Both the position numbers and the translations under genes were made by a program. A stretch of DNA of 61,486 nt from Candidatus Melainabacteria bacterium (GTDB lineage: Bacteria > Cyanobacteriota > Vampirovibrionia > Obscuribacterales > Obscuribacteraceae), in the NCBI GenBank assembly GCA_017307165.1, contig JAFKGK010000016.1, forward strand, positions 1 through 61,486, in the 5' to 3' direction. The notes below the pieces were generated by a model. The model saw nothing but the letters and a program-made list of their open reading frames with translations, did no database searches and was not told where the DNA came from. Below, in pieces: positions 1 to 7,901 of the stretch. Every line of letters begins with the position of its first letter. Within the stretch, counting starts at the first letter, position 1.

Positions 1-108
1 GTGGTGGATTGGCTCAAGAATTATTTAAAGGCAGTGGCGGTCAATGGCGGCGCTCCACCTTCAGATATCGAGCAATTTCTACCCTGGAATTTTCAGAAGG
101 CAGAATGA
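1..108 (+). CDS. IS66-type transposase, C-terminal fragment (partial)
   Basis: An open frame runs in from the window edge and stops with TGA. The 35 visible residues include PPSDIEQFLPWNF. IS66-family transposases commonly end with a similar acidic-LPWN tail. No catalytic residue lies in the window, so the family call is inferred from this tail and from the GTAA terminus 40 bases downstream. An identical fragment on the other strand ends the window (61378-61485). Confidence 0.65.
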   Translation: MVDWLKNYLKAVAVNGGAPPSDIEQFLPWNFQKAE

Positions 109-148
109 GGGGCGCTGCGCGCCCCCATGCTCCCCACTGACCATTTAC
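1..148 (+). mobile_element. 3' end of an IS66-type insertion sequence
   Basis: The first 148 bases are the exact reverse complement of 61338-61485. The repeat ends at 148 in TTAC, which is GTAA when read from outside inward; that is the terminus known for IS66-family elements. The two flanks diverge immediately beyond this point. The segment holds the end of a transposase gene followed by a GC-rich stretch (109-148). Family assignment rests on the terminus and on the C-terminal protein motif. Confidence 0.75.
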
Positions 149-191
149 TCTTTTTAACTTTAAATCTTATAGCGTGTAGTAGATCTGAGCT

Positions 192-278
192 TTTAAAAAA
201 AGAGTTCGCGTAGCCGCAAAGAATGCAAGCAAACAAGAAATGATTTTTGTCATTCTTGCTTGCTTGCTTGCGGCCACG
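192..278 (-). terminator. intrinsic terminator of the sigma-factor cluster
   Basis: A long imperfect hairpin pairs GCCGCAA (213-219) with TTGCGGC (268-274), with GCAAGCAA/TTGCTTGC and ACAAGAAATGA/TCATTCTTG inside. On the minus strand it is followed by CTCTTTTTTT. It lies just after the stop of the last gene of the 298-3565 cluster, as a terminator should. Confidence 0.7.
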
Positions 279-297
279 CTATCTCATTTTGTCCGGC

Positions 298-666
298 TCA
301 CAGCGAGAGCTCGACTCCCAGAGCGCGCGCGACGGCACGACTCAGAGCATCGATCGACATCGACGAGCTGAAGGAGATCTTGCCCGGACCTTCGTCACAG
401 CCAAAGAGCTGGAAGCGAATGCCGAGGTTTGAGGCCTCCAGATTGACGATGCGGATCACTTCGCCGCGTTGGGTGTCGGCGAGCTGGAAAAAATCGAGCT
501 TGCCGCGCTGGTAGTAGTCGCCTTCATCGGTGAAGCCGGAAATTGCCAGGACAGGATCGTGATCCCGTCCCGAGCGATGCGAGGGGGCCCGCAACTGCAC
601 CGTTAGAGGTGGCAGCCGCGGGCGTTGCTTGGCTCGTGCTTGTGGATCGGCTGACTGATGGGACAT
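298..666 (-). CDS. hypothetical protein, last gene of the sigma-factor cluster
   Basis: This is a 122-aa protein I do not recognise. The N-terminal 35 residues are basic and proline-rich, probably disordered. The rest alternates beta-like and acidic segments (DHDPVLAISGFTDEGDYYQ, IRFQLFGCDEGPGKI) and looks like a small folded cytosolic domain. The ATG has a GGGGA Shine-Dalgarno five bases upstream and begins 12 bases after the stop of the preceding gene, so the two are probably co-transcribed. Strong GC bias at third positions matches the neighbours. No signal peptide or membrane segment is seen. Confidence 0.7.
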   Translation of the reverse strand: MSHQSADPQARAKQRPRLPPLTVQLRAPSHRSGRDHDPVLAISGFTDEGDYYQRGKLDFFQLADTQRGEVIRIVNLEASNLGIRFQLFGCDEGPGKISFSSSMSIDALSRAVARALGVELSL

Positions 667-678
667 CCGAATCCCCCA

Positions 679-1080
679 TCAGGCCGCAAAGCGCGAGCGG
701 TCGACGATGAGCGCGACGACGGCGTCAAAGGCGCCCTGCCGAGCGAGGTCACGTGGCGACTGCCCTTCGAAGAGCTCGAGGGGCAGAGGCGTATCGGCCC
801 AGGCGACGGCGGCCTTGAGGTCGCCTGCGAAAACCTGGGAGACGAGCGAGTTGATGAAGGCGAGCTGCTGGTGAAACTCACCACGCACCTTGGCCGTGTG
901 CTCGTCGATCGTGTCGGTGGGCGAACGCCGCTTGTGGGCGGCGTAGGCCTCGATCATGGGCTCGATGTCTCGCACCAGCGAGAGTTTGAAGACGTCGAGC
1001 GCGGCGTACACCTCCACGAGGCGCGTGTCCGGAGTGCGGATGAAAGGCGCGGAGATGAAGGTGGTGGCACGGTTATGCAT
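679..1080 (-). CDS. hypothetical helical protein, possible MbcA/ParS-like C-terminus
   Basis: This is a 133-aa, mainly helical cytosolic protein. The last 35 residues (FEGQSPRDLARQGAFDAVVA) resemble the short C-terminal helix pair of the MbcA/ParS/Xre antitoxin family, which usually reads G.SPL.LL..G....V. The similarity is weak and no helix-turn-helix is evident upstream, so I do not assign a toxin-antitoxin role. AAAGGA precedes the ATG by six bases. It sits in the minus-strand cluster between the 76-aa zinc-like protein and the 122-aa protein. Confidence 0.65.
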   Translation of the reverse strand: MHNRATTFISAPFIRTPDTRLVEVYAALDVFKLSLVRDIEPMIEAYAAHKRRSPTDTIDEHTAKVRGEFHQQLAFINSLVSQVFAGDLKAAVAWADTPLPLELFEGQSPRDLARQGAFDAVVALIVDRSRFAA

Positions 1081-1130
1081 GTCGAGTCCTTTCTACGATT
1101 TGAGCGTCAGAGACGCTTGCCGGAGAGATT

Positions 1131-1361
1131 TCAGGCGTCGAGCGTGGCGCTCACGCAGCCGGGATTGGCGGCTTCGTAGGCGAGGCGGCGCTTGTAGGCA
1201 TCGCCGTCGGTCGGCTCGGCCATAAACGACTTGCCTTCGGTGATGCAAGCGATCGAGCCATCCTCGAAGGTCATGGCGCGAGCGTGGCAATGAGGGCAGG
1301 CGACCTGCTCGTCGATGCGGAGGGCCTTGCCGTTGATCTGGGTGTTGGTGACGAGTTTCAT
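1131..1361 (-). CDS. small zinc-ribbon-like hypothetical protein
   Basis: This is a 76-aa protein with one CPHC knuckle (residues 22-25), a following His (26) and a later Cys (39), suggesting a small metal-binding fold. The start at 1361 has AGGGGA six bases upstream. An in-frame ATG 13 codons earlier lies inside the region expected to be leader and has no ribosome site. The gene follows the sigma factor and may be co-expressed with it, although a hairpin lies between them. Function is unknown. Confidence 0.65.
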   Translation of the reverse strand: MKLVTNTQINGKALRIDEQVACPHCHARAMTFEDGSIACITEGKSFMAEPTDGDAYKRRLAYEAANPGCVSATLDA

Positions 1362-1375
1362 TTTTTCCCCTTTTG

Positions 1376-1428
1376 AAAAAAGCGTTTCGAAGATCGGCAC
1401 CCGGACAGCCTTTTGGCTTGCCCGGGTG
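1376..1428 (-). terminator. hairpin after the sigma factor gene
   Basis: CACCCGG (1398-1404) pairs with CCGGGTG (1422-1428) with further pairing of AGCC/GGCT inside. On the minus strand a TTTTTT run follows about 16 bases later. The stem is strong but the distance to the T-run is long, so it may act as a partial terminator or attenuator within the cluster. Confidence 0.5.
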
Positions 1429-1443
1429 TAACAGAGATAAAGA

Positions 1444-2382
1444 TCAGGACAGAAAGCTCAGCAGGCCCTTGGCCTCGGGGCTGTTCTTGAGCTTCCTCAA
1501 GGCCGAGACTTCGATCTGCCGCACCCGCTCGCGCGAGATGCCGTACTTGGCGGAGACATCGGCGAGGGTTTCTTCCTCGTCATAGCCGACGCCAAAGCGA
1601 CGCATGAGCACGTCCTTTTCGCGTTCGTCGAGACGGCTGAGTGCCTGCGCGAGCAGACCCTTCATCTCGTCTTGAGCCATGGCCTCGATCGGATCGACCG
1701 AATTGTCGTCGACGATCCGATCGAGCATGGTGCCGCCCTTGCCGTCCTCAAAGATGGGAGCGTCGAGCGCCACCATCCCCGAACGAGCTTGGGTGAGGAC
1801 GGCATCGGCTTGCAGTTGGCCCAGGCGCTTGTAAGTCGCCCGGGTCCGCCGCTTCTTGCCACCGTCCTCGGTGCTGGTCTGGACCTCCAGGTCGACATCG
1901 CTGGAGACGTCGACCTCCTCCGCGTCTGCCTGGTTGACCGCAGCCTCGGTCCGAGCCCTGTGGGCCTGAGCCAGACGAGCGGTCGCCTTTTTGACAGACT
2001 GGTGCGGGATGCGCACAGCATGCGCACCTTCGTTGACAAGGATTCGCAGCCGGTTGGATACCCACCAGCGGGCGTAAGTGCCAAAGCGCGCCTTGCTGGG
2101 GTCAAAGTTGGGCACCGCGTCGTAGAGGCCGAGGATGGCCTCCTGGATCAGATCCATCGTCGCGATGCCACGCCCGCGATAGCGCGAAGCCATCGAAAAC
2201 GCCAGCGGCTGGTGCGAGTCGACCAGGCGCTTAGCGGCTTCGACGCTGTCTTCGCCACCAGCCTTGATGCTCGCAGCCAGGCTCGCTTCTTCGGCGGGCG
2301 TGCAGGGCTTGAGCTTCTTGAGCGAGCGAATGTACTTCTGGAGATCGGCGTCCTGCGCCATGTAAGTGGCTTCGGTCTCCAT
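1444..2382 (-). CDS. sigma-70 family RNA polymerase sigma factor
   Basis: This is a 312-aa sigma factor without region 1.1. Region 2 occupies about residues 50-120, with the -10 recognition/melting stretch YARWWVSNRLR (103-113) in place of the usual YATWWIRQA of primary sigmas. A charged linker (140-185) follows. Region 4.2 is the helix-turn-helix TLADVSAKYGISRERVRQIE (about 272-291). The divergent region 2.4, short N-terminus and long linker argue for an alternative (group 2/3) factor. AAGGAG eight bases upstream fixes the first ATG. It sits among small unrecognised genes on the same strand and may direct their transcription or that of other genes; this is inference. Confidence 0.9.
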   Translation of the reverse strand: METEATYMAQDADLQKYIRSLKKLKPCTPAEEASLAASIKAGGEDSVEAAKRLVDSHQPLAFSMASRYRGRGIATMDLIQEAILGLYDAVPNFDPSKARFGTYARWWVSNRLRILVNEGAHAVRIPHQSVKKATARLAQAHRARTEAAVNQADAEEVDVSSDVDLEVQTSTEDGGKKRRTRATYKRLGQLQADAVLTQARSGMVALDAPIFEDGKGGTMLDRIVDDNSVDPIEAMAQDEMKGLLAQALSRLDEREKDVLMRRFGVGYDEEETLADVSAKYGISRERVRQIEVSALRKLKNSPEAKGLLSFLS

Positions 2383-2450
2383 TGCATTACTCCTTCGTCC
2401 TTGAGGGATATTAATAACGCTGTAGTACTAGAGCAGCCCGATCTGGCAGA

Positions 2451-3113
2451 TCAGGCCTTGGCCTTTTTGCGCTCGAAGGCCAGAACCTTGCATGAGGCGC
2501 TGGCCTGGCCGGAGCCGACGGGCGGGGTGGTCGCGCGGTCGAGATGACGCCGTACGCCCGGCTGGTAGAGCACGATCTGCTCGTCGTCGGCCCGCCATTC
2601 GATGAGACCCTTGCGCAGAGCCTCGTCGATGGTAAAGCCGTACATGAGCGGGATCGAGCCAGGGTAACGAGTCCGGAAACCGCGCATGGCGATTTCTTTT
2701 TCGGTGGCTTCCAGAGCAAAGAGGATCTTTTGCTTGTCGACCAGCCTACCCTGCATGGCTCCTTCCACCGGCGGCTGGCCGCGACGCAGTGCGTGGGCCG
2801 ACGCCAGGATGTTGGAGGTCTGGCGCAGAGCCTCGAGGTAGTTGCGCAGATAGCTGATCGTCTCCTGATCGAGCTCGGACAGCCGCACGCGGCGCTCTGG
2901 GCTCGCGACTGCGGACTGGCGGCTGCCCAGATCCCACTCGCCCGCGGCGCGGTTGGAGAGGCTGGGGGCAGCCAGTAGCAGGACCTGGGCCGAGGGCTTG
3001 CTGTGCTGGCTATCGCTATTGCGCATCTGCCAGAGGCCATGCAGAGCGCTAGCGCAGAGGCTGGCGATGCGAGAGCCGATCTTTTTGGAGAGCGAGAGGG
3101 ACTTGCTGGTCAT
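2451..3113 (-). CDS. hypothetical protein upstream of the sigma factor
   Basis: This is a 220-aa protein I do not recognise. A basic N-terminus (residues 1-50) precedes a helical middle (RRVRLSELDQETISYLRNYL) and a C-terminal part that reads as a small globular domain with alternating hydrophobic segments. AGAAAGG lies eight bases before the ATG. It ends 68 bases before the sigma factor start on the same strand, so it may be co-transcribed. A competing frame (2411-3040) on the same strand is extremely Arg/Ser-rich and was judged a shadow. Confidence 0.65.
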   Translation of the reverse strand: MTSKSLSLSKKIGSRIASLCASALHGLWQMRNSDSQHSKPSAQVLLLAAPSLSNRAAGEWDLGSRQSAVASPERRVRLSELDQETISYLRNYLEALRQTSNILASAHALRRGQPPVEGAMQGRLVDKQKILFALEATEKEIAMRGFRTRYPGSIPLMYGFTIDEALRKGLIEWRADDEQIVLYQPGVRRHLDRATTPPVGSGQASASCKVLAFERKKAKA

Positions 3114-3134
3114 GGCTAAACCTTTCTGCTAAGG

Positions 3135-3161
3135 AGGCTCAGCTTTTTAAAAGCCGAGCCT
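3135..3161. terminator. hairpin between two minus-strand genes
   Basis: AGGCTCAGCTTTT pairs with AAAAGCCGAGCCT almost perfectly. It lies between the stop of the 3188-3565 gene and the start of the 2451-3113 gene. There is no clear T-run beyond it on either strand, so it could be an attenuator or processing site rather than a terminator. Confidence 0.35.
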
Positions 3162-3187
3162 GTGCTGGTTGCAAAAAATCAGTGGAC

Positions 3188-3565
3188 TCAGTGGCGAAAG
3201 GCGGAAAGGTCGACGACCTTTGCGTCTTTGTGCGGTTCGGCAAGGTGACGGCGACGGACGTCGCGGGTCGCCTCTTGCGGGCTCCGGGCCGACACGGCGT
3301 ATTGCCTGGAGATGTCCATCATGGTGATGGGATCGAGGGCCGGCTTGACGGCGAGGCCTTCGATCGATGCAGGAAGCTGTCTTACGGCGTGGTCGTACAT
3401 GTACGGATCGACAAAGACCGAGAGGTACGGCGTGTGCGCACGATCCATCGAGATGTGTGCGCCGAGGATGCCCTCGCCGATGTCCAGGTGTTCGTTGATG
3501 AAGGCCTTGAGAGCAGCTTCGAGGCAGGCATTGGTCTTGTGGGGGCCTTTGAGAGCCTTGTTCAT
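3188..3565 (-). CDS. hypothetical protein, first gene of the sigma-factor cluster
   Basis: This is a 125-aa unrecognised cytosolic protein. It has a regular alpha/beta pattern (ACLEAALKAFINEHLDIGEG, then YLSVFVDPYMYDHAVRQLP) and a basic C-terminus. AGGAT precedes the ATG by eight bases. A five-codon reading frame with a much better ribosome site (AAGGAG) ends nine bases before this start, which may couple translation. Codon use is GC-rich like the following genes. Confidence 0.65.
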   Translation of the reverse strand: MNKALKGPHKTNACLEAALKAFINEHLDIGEGILGAHISMDRAHTPYLSVFVDPYMYDHAVRQLPASIEGLAVKPALDPITMMDISRQYAVSARSPQEATRDVRRRHLAEPHKDAKVVDLSAFRH

Positions 3566-3891
3566 GCAGACATCCTATCGTTTGCGTTTCATTTTTTTGT
3601 CTCCTTCATATCCAGGTCCCCATCCAAGATCTTTTTGCAACAGGCTTTCCACAGATGTCGGCTCAGGTCGTCTTGCAAATATCGCAAGTGAAAAGAGGCG
3701 AGATGTCTGGATTACCTGTTCTGGGTTTTTTTCTCTAAGAAAATTAGGGGAAATGGATATGAGTAGACACTACTAATGACAACCTCGAAAAGTACATGGT
3801 TGTTAGTCTTTGTGATGTCATAGACAATAAATATCTTGAATTCTAGTTAGCGCAGCTTAACTAGTCTCTAATCTACTTACCTTCATTTGCT
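3566..3891. other. intergenic region upstream of the sigma-factor cluster
   Basis: This 326-base gap should hold the promoter of the minus-strand cluster. It contains a five-codon frame (MKRKR, 3575-3592, minus) with an AAGGAG site. It also holds a 22-bp inverted repeat at 3843-3864 (CTAGTTA/TAACTAG) whose centre contains TAGCGCAGCT. I see no other gene. Confidence 0.6.
3843..3864. repeat. inverted repeat downstream of the histidine kinase gene
   Basis: CTAGTTA and TAACTAG flank GCGCAGCT. It lies 28 bases past the kinase stop, where a terminator might be, but no T-run follows. Its core TAGCGCAGCT recurs at 61179-61188 and, with one C/T change, on the minus strand at 44960-44969 and 49388-49397. 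Confidence 0.5.
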
Positions 3892-5703
3892 TCAAGCCAG
3901 TGGCACGGTAAAGTTAAATCGTGAGCCCTGGCCCTCTTCGGATTCGACCCAGATTTTGCCGCCGTGAAGCTCAACTAGAGCCTTGCAGATTGCCAGACCC
4001 AGACCAGCCGATCCTTTCATCTTGGTCCCAGCACCCTGTACCTGACTGAACCGATCAAAAATGGCTTCTCGCATATTGGCTGGCACCCCCGGCCCTTGAT
4101 CGCTGATGCGTATCTGGGCTAGTCCGTCTGCTGGCAGGGCTCTGGCATCGACGATGACACGGCCGCCTTTAGGTGAAAATTTGACGGCATTGGTGAGTAG
4201 ATTGGTGAGCACTTGTTCGAGTCTGTGCACGTCGGCCATGATCTTGAGGTTGCAATAACGCAGATCAAGCATGACCTGTTGCGTGTGCGCAAGCCCACCA
4301 ACCGACTCGGCGGCACCGCGGATGATATCATCTATCATCGTCGATTCTAGGGAGAGCTCGAGACCGCCCTGCTCCAGACGTTCCATGTCCAACAGGTCGC
4401 TAGTAAGGTTGAGTAGCTTTTGGCAGCCGCGTGCGCCCCGCTCGAGCAAGAGTATGCCCTCCGGAGATAATTTGCCGTAGCGACCAGTCTGCAAGAGAGT
4501 GAGCGAGACCTGCAGCGTGGTGAGGGGTGAGCGCATGTCGTGATTGACCATGGCCACTACTTCTTCTTTCATCCTTTCTGCCTGCCGTCTTTGCGTCATG
4601 TCGTGCACCACGCAAAATAAAACGCGTTCCTCCTCGGACCAGTAAGCCGACCAGAGCGTGTCCACCAGAGTGTTGTCAGCCTTGATCATCTGTACTTCGA
4701 GCGCACGCACAGGCTCCTTGCTCTGTACTTTGTGAAAAAAATCGAGAGCGCGGCTGATCTGCTCCGGCTGGATAAAGTCGATGGCCATCTGTCCTTTTAG
4801 CTCACGCGGCGAGCTACCCAAAAGGGCTTTGGCAGCTGGATTGACCTTGATAAACTGCCCATCTTCGTCGATGGAGCAGATCATATCCTGGGCATACTCG
4901 ATGATGGCGCGTTCCTTGCGAGCAGCATGGTGCAAGGCCTGGGCCATATCGTGAAATGTATTGTCGAGCTTGGCTATCTCGTCGGAGCCTTCGAGAGGCT
5001 GGTTGAGAGGCCTGTTGCTGGCGAGTCTATAAGTATTGTCGAGCATGGTTTTGAGACGCGAGACGACTTGCTGGATCAGCAAGAGTGCGATTGTGACGGT
5101 GGATACGACGCTAAAGAGGCCGCCGACCACGAGCAGGATATTGGCTCGATTGCGAAAATCATCCTGTATCTGTGGCGATCTTTCTGCCAGAGCTTTTTCT
5201 TCGCGACCGATGGTACGCAAGACCGAAAAAATATCTGTAGCCGCCATGGCCTCGAGTTCGCGCCAGAGCGGCGCTCGCTGACGGTAGCCCGAAATACCTG
5301 TGCTGTCCCAGTTTTTACGGATGGCGACAAACAAATTGTAAGCACGGTGCAGATAGTGTTCTGCTGCCAGCACCTCGCGATGTTCTTTTTCGTTGTCGGC
5401 GGTCAACTGCTTGAGTTGTTCAAAGGCCTCGATCGCTCTCTTGAGGCCGACCAGCACCTCGCCCGTGCTGACATAACCTGTTTTGAGGGCTTGTTCTCCA
5501 TTGTTAGCGGCCATCATGTGAAATAGCTCATTGCTGAGATCGCTCACGGCTGTTGCTACTTTTTTTGCTCTGGTAGCTTGCTTGGCTTCTTTGACTGCTT
5601 GATCCTGCAGGTAGGTGAGACCGCCTATGGTGGCTATCTGTCCGGCCAGAGGCACAGAGAGCAGCAGCACGACCTTTTTTGTGAGTGAAAGGTCTTTGAA
5701 CAT
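3892..5703 (-). CDS. membrane-bound PAS-domain sensor histidine kinase
   Basis: This 603-aa kinase has TM helix 1 at about 11-32, an extracytoplasmic helical sensor region (about 33-185), TM helix 2 at about 188-210, a HAMP-like linker, a PAS domain (about 265-370), HisKA with [14 protein letters not shown] (phospho-acceptor His 388) and a C-terminal HATPase_c with N-box [11 protein letters not shown] and G1 box DQGPGVP. All catalytic boxes are intact, so it should autophosphorylate and pass phosphate to a response regulator. No regulator gene is adjacent. It starts three bases after the stop of the TadE-like gene, implying one transcript. Confidence 0.92.
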   Translation of the reverse strand: MFKDLSLTKKVVLLLSVPLAGQIATIGGLTYLQDQAVKEAKQATRAKKVATAVSDLSNELFHMMAANNGEQALKTGYVSTGEVLVGLKRAIEAFEQLKQLTADNEKEHREVLAAEHYLHRAYNLFVAIRKNWDSTGISGYRQRAPLWRELEAMAATDIFSVLRTIGREEKALAERSPQIQDDFRNRANILLVVGGLFSVVSTVTIALLLIQQVVSRLKTMLDNTYRLASNRPLNQPLEGSDEIAKLDNTFHDMAQALHHAARKERAIIEYAQDMICSIDEDGQFIKVNPAAKALLGSSPRELKGQMAIDFIQPEQISRALDFFHKVQSKEPVRALEVQMIKADNTLVDTLWSAYWSEEERVLFCVVHDMTQRRQAERMKEEVVAMVNHDMRSPLTTLQVSLTLLQTGRYGKLSPEGILLLERGARGCQKLLNLTSDLLDMERLEQGGLELSLESTMIDDIIRGAAESVGGLAHTQQVMLDLRYCNLKIMADVHRLEQVLTNLLTNAVKFSPKGGRVIVDARALPADGLAQIRISDQGPGVPANMREAIFDRFSQVQGAGTKMKGSAGLGLAICKALVELHGGKIWVESEEGQGSRFNFTVPLA

Positions 5704-5706
5704 ACT

Positions 5707-6261
5707 CTAGTTTTGGATCACCGTCATGTGGGAAAAATTGGGCCCGGAGCCAGGGCATTTGACCAGGGGAATGACATAATTGCCGAACTTGGTGCGCGGC
5801 GACCATAGATAGGCATCGGCGTAAGCTGGTGAAGGCGCCAGGATGGCCGTTGCCGAGTCGGTGACTGAGGTGTTCATCGGTAAAAAATCGAGTTTGTGAA
5901 AGAGCGGCATGTTTTGATTGGTAATGGTGATCTTGATTGCCGCGCGGCCAAAGATGGTGAGGTTTTCTTTTTTGACTTCGAGTTTGGACACCGGTAGATC
6001 CATCGATTGCAGGATCTCCTTGGTAAAGTCGACGATGGTGGCGTCCTCTAGGTTGGGCTCTTGTGCGCATTCGGCTGCGATCTGGTTGGCCACGAAGGCG
6101 ATCTTGCCCTTATAAAAGAGCACCATGCCGTAGCTCGTAAGAAAGCTCAGGGCGATGACTGTGGCAGCGGTGACGAGGCAGATCGATAGCACTCCCTCGA
6201 CGAGGGCGGCGCCGCGGTCGGATCTCGATGAATTGAGGGTTTTGACCTTATGCTTTTTCAT
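5707..6261 (-). CDS. TadE-like pseudopilin/pilus assembly protein
   Basis: This is a 184-aa protein. It has a short basic N-terminus, then RGAALVEG (16-23) running into one hydrophobic helix (about 18-40). This layout is characteristic of TadE/TadG-type proteins of the Flp/Tad pilus. The remainder is predicted extracytoplasmic. Other Tad genes are not in the window. The stop lies three bases before the start of the histidine kinase, an unusual pairing suggesting the kinase senses an envelope or surface signal. The family call rests on the N-terminal signature only. Confidence 0.7.
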   Translation of the reverse strand: MKKHKVKTLNSSRSDRGAALVEGVLSICLVTAATVIALSFLTSYGMVLFYKGKIAFVANQIAAECAQEPNLEDATIVDFTKEILQSMDLPVSKLEVKKENLTIFGRAAIKITITNQNMPLFHKLDFLPMNTSVTDSATAILAPSPAYADAYLWSPRTKFGNYVIPLVKCPGSGPNFSHMTVIQN

Positions 6262-6615
6262 TTCAATTGGGCCGCGATTTTTGTTTTTGCTTTCACGTCA
6301 TTTTCACGCTTTCCACCTTAATCTCTATTCATCGAAAGCGGCACGCCGCAGGAGAGCTCAAGAGTCAACAGATCAGTGAAATGAGCTAATTAAAGCACAG
6401 TCACGAGCGCTCTTTGGCCAGTCCGTCGCAAAAATCGAAAATCTTACCGTGGGGGTAGAGGCGTTCCCGGTGTCACTTGGTGGCACCGGGTTCGACTTTG
6501 CAGGGACTTTTGCTTACGACCTTTATCCATCCTGTCACACCTTCGTCACTGCTTTTTTCTAGATTGTCCTCATGGAACAACAATCCGTGATTACCCTGAG
6601 GACGAGGAAAGAACA
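6262..6615. other. intergenic region between divergent genes
   Basis: This 354-base gap separates the TadE-like gene (minus) from the EF-hand-like gene (plus) and should hold both promoters. It contains a hairpin at 6466-6490 (CCCGGTG/CACCGGG). No coding sequence with a ribosome site was seen. Confidence 0.5.
6466..6490. repeat. strong inverted repeat in a divergent promoter region
   Basis: CCCGGTG and CACCGGG form a seven-pair stem, with TCA/TGG partly pairing inside. No T-run follows. It lies about 125 bases before the EF-hand-like gene, so an operator or leader structure is possible. Confidence 0.35.
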
Positions 6616-7569
6616 ATGACTCAAGCAGCACGTGGTATTGAAATACGAGATCTAAACGAAGGCCCCAGGCCCGGAGCTGATATTGGGCGAGACGTAGAAA
6701 GGCCGGGGTTTAATCTGGTCGATCTCGCTGCTAACAGCGCCACTCCTCGCGATGCCGGCCAAACTACAAATCCTGCTCAAAGAGATGGCACCCTGCCGCA
6801 ACTTACTATTCAAGATCTCAATCGGCATGAGCAATTTGGCAGAGACATGGGCACCGCTGGTCGCGTCATCGAAAATCAATCTTTATTCGATCGGATCGAT
6901 CGCCCTGAAGGTTTTCTCGGGTTATCCGGCCGGGATGGTCGCCTGACCCGCGAGGAACTGGAGGCCGCAGTCAACATCCCTGGAGGTGCAGGCCGTGGGC
7001 GCGGACCAAGCCCAGAAGCGCTCGCCAATCGCGAGGCTATTCGCACCATGTTGGATAACTGGGATAAGCCTGAGTTTCAGCGCTTTAAGCAAGACGGCGC
7101 TGTCACTCCCCAATCTTTCCGCCAGGGTATGGAGCAGGAACAGCGCGATATTGCGGCTGCACGAGCCTCGCGCGACTTAGCGCAAACTGCTCTGGAAGAC
7201 AGGCAAGAAGCCGATCGCCATCGCAACGTGCAAGAAGCCCAGAGAGAACTGGCCAGACGTGAAGGTCGCACCAATCCGGTTGATTCTCTACCTGATGCTA
7301 TTTTGCAAGCTGCCCGTGTGCGCCGTGGCGAGGGCCCTTATCAGGTCGCAGCCAGACTGCTCTCTGCTCCAGGCGAACATGGCGAAAGAGCAACCAGGCC
7401 GAGCCATCAGGACGTGATGGCACTGACTCGTGCCTTGCAGGCTCAGATGCCAGAGAGTGAAAGAGGCAAGGTTTTACGTGTCAATCAGGGTCTGTTGACC
7501 AGGGAAAACGCCCAGAAGGTAATGGAAGCGCTGAACCCGGCCCTACGCGCACGACTGTTTAGAAGCTAA
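6616..7569 (+). CDS. hydrophilic EF-hand-like protein
   Basis: This is a 317-aa, very polar protein, rich in Arg, Asp, Gln and Ala, without signal peptide or membrane segment. A stretch near residues 100-115 (SGRDGRLTREEL) and another near 150 (FKQDGAVTPQSF) resemble halves of EF-hand calcium loops. The rest is probably helical, with a long charged stretch (RDLAQTALEDRQEADRH) that may be coiled coil. GAGGAAAG precedes the ATG. Its stop codon overlaps that of the convergent gene on the other strand. Calcium binding is inferred, not shown. Confidence 0.75.
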   Translation: MTQAARGIEIRDLNEGPRPGADIGRDVERPGFNLVDLAANSATPRDAGQTTNPAQRDGTLPQLTIQDLNRHEQFGRDMGTAGRVIENQSLFDRIDRPEGFLGLSGRDGRLTREELEAAVNIPGGAGRGRGPSPEALANREAIRTMLDNWDKPEFQRFKQDGAVTPQSFRQGMEQEQRDIAAARASRDLAQTALEDRQEADRHRNVQEAQRELARREGRTNPVDSLPDAILQAARVRRGEGPYQVAARLLSAPGEHGERATRPSHQDVMALTRALQAQMPESERGKVLRVNQGLLTRENAQKVMEALNPALRARLFRS

Positions 7570-7901
7570 GCTTTGCAAGCGCAGCGATTGGCCAGGCAGT
7601 CCATATGGTCCTGCAAGGTCCTGTGCGTGCCAATCATGAAAGCCTTGCGCAACAAGGAGTCGCGTGAGTCAATGGTGGTAGCTCCGTTGTCCCAGCGCAC
7701 AGTAAAAGTATCCTGTGCGTCATGAAAGACCACGGTGCCGCCACAATTGCGCGGTACCACATAGTCGCCGTCGACGAAAATATCAAACTTGGACCAGAGC
7801 CTGCGACCCTGCATATTGTTGAGCATGGCCAGCTGCGGGAGCTCACTATAGGCTGAGCGCTTGGTTAGACTTTGGGTATTGAATACCAGACCTTGTTGCA
7901 T
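7566..7901 (-). CDS. hypothetical protein
   Basis: This is a 111-aa protein I do not recognise, probably a small beta-rich domain (FDIFVDGDYVVPRNCGGTVV, then FTVRWDNGATTIDSRDSLL). An ATG at 7901 was chosen. The frame extends upstream to a TTG at 7961 but no ribosome site is visible there, and only a weak GGTGG precedes the ATG. The last bases overlap the stop of the convergent plus-strand gene by four nucleotides. Confidence 0.5.
   Translation of the reverse strand: MQQGLVFNTQSLTKRSAYSELPQLAMLNNMQGRRLWSKFDIFVDGDYVVPRNCGGTVVFHDAQDTFTVRWDNGATTIDSRDSLLRKAFMIGTHRTLQDHMDCLANRCACKA

Noticed and set aside
2439..2452. GATCTGGCAGATC palindrome at the end of the 220-aa gene
   Set aside because: It overlaps the stop codon, is short and has no T-run. 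It could arise by chance in coding sequence.
2411..3040. 209-codon minus-strand frame overlapping the 220-aa gene
   Set aside because: It is extremely Ser/Arg/Pro-rich and lacks a ribosome site. The other frame reads as a normal protein with a site.
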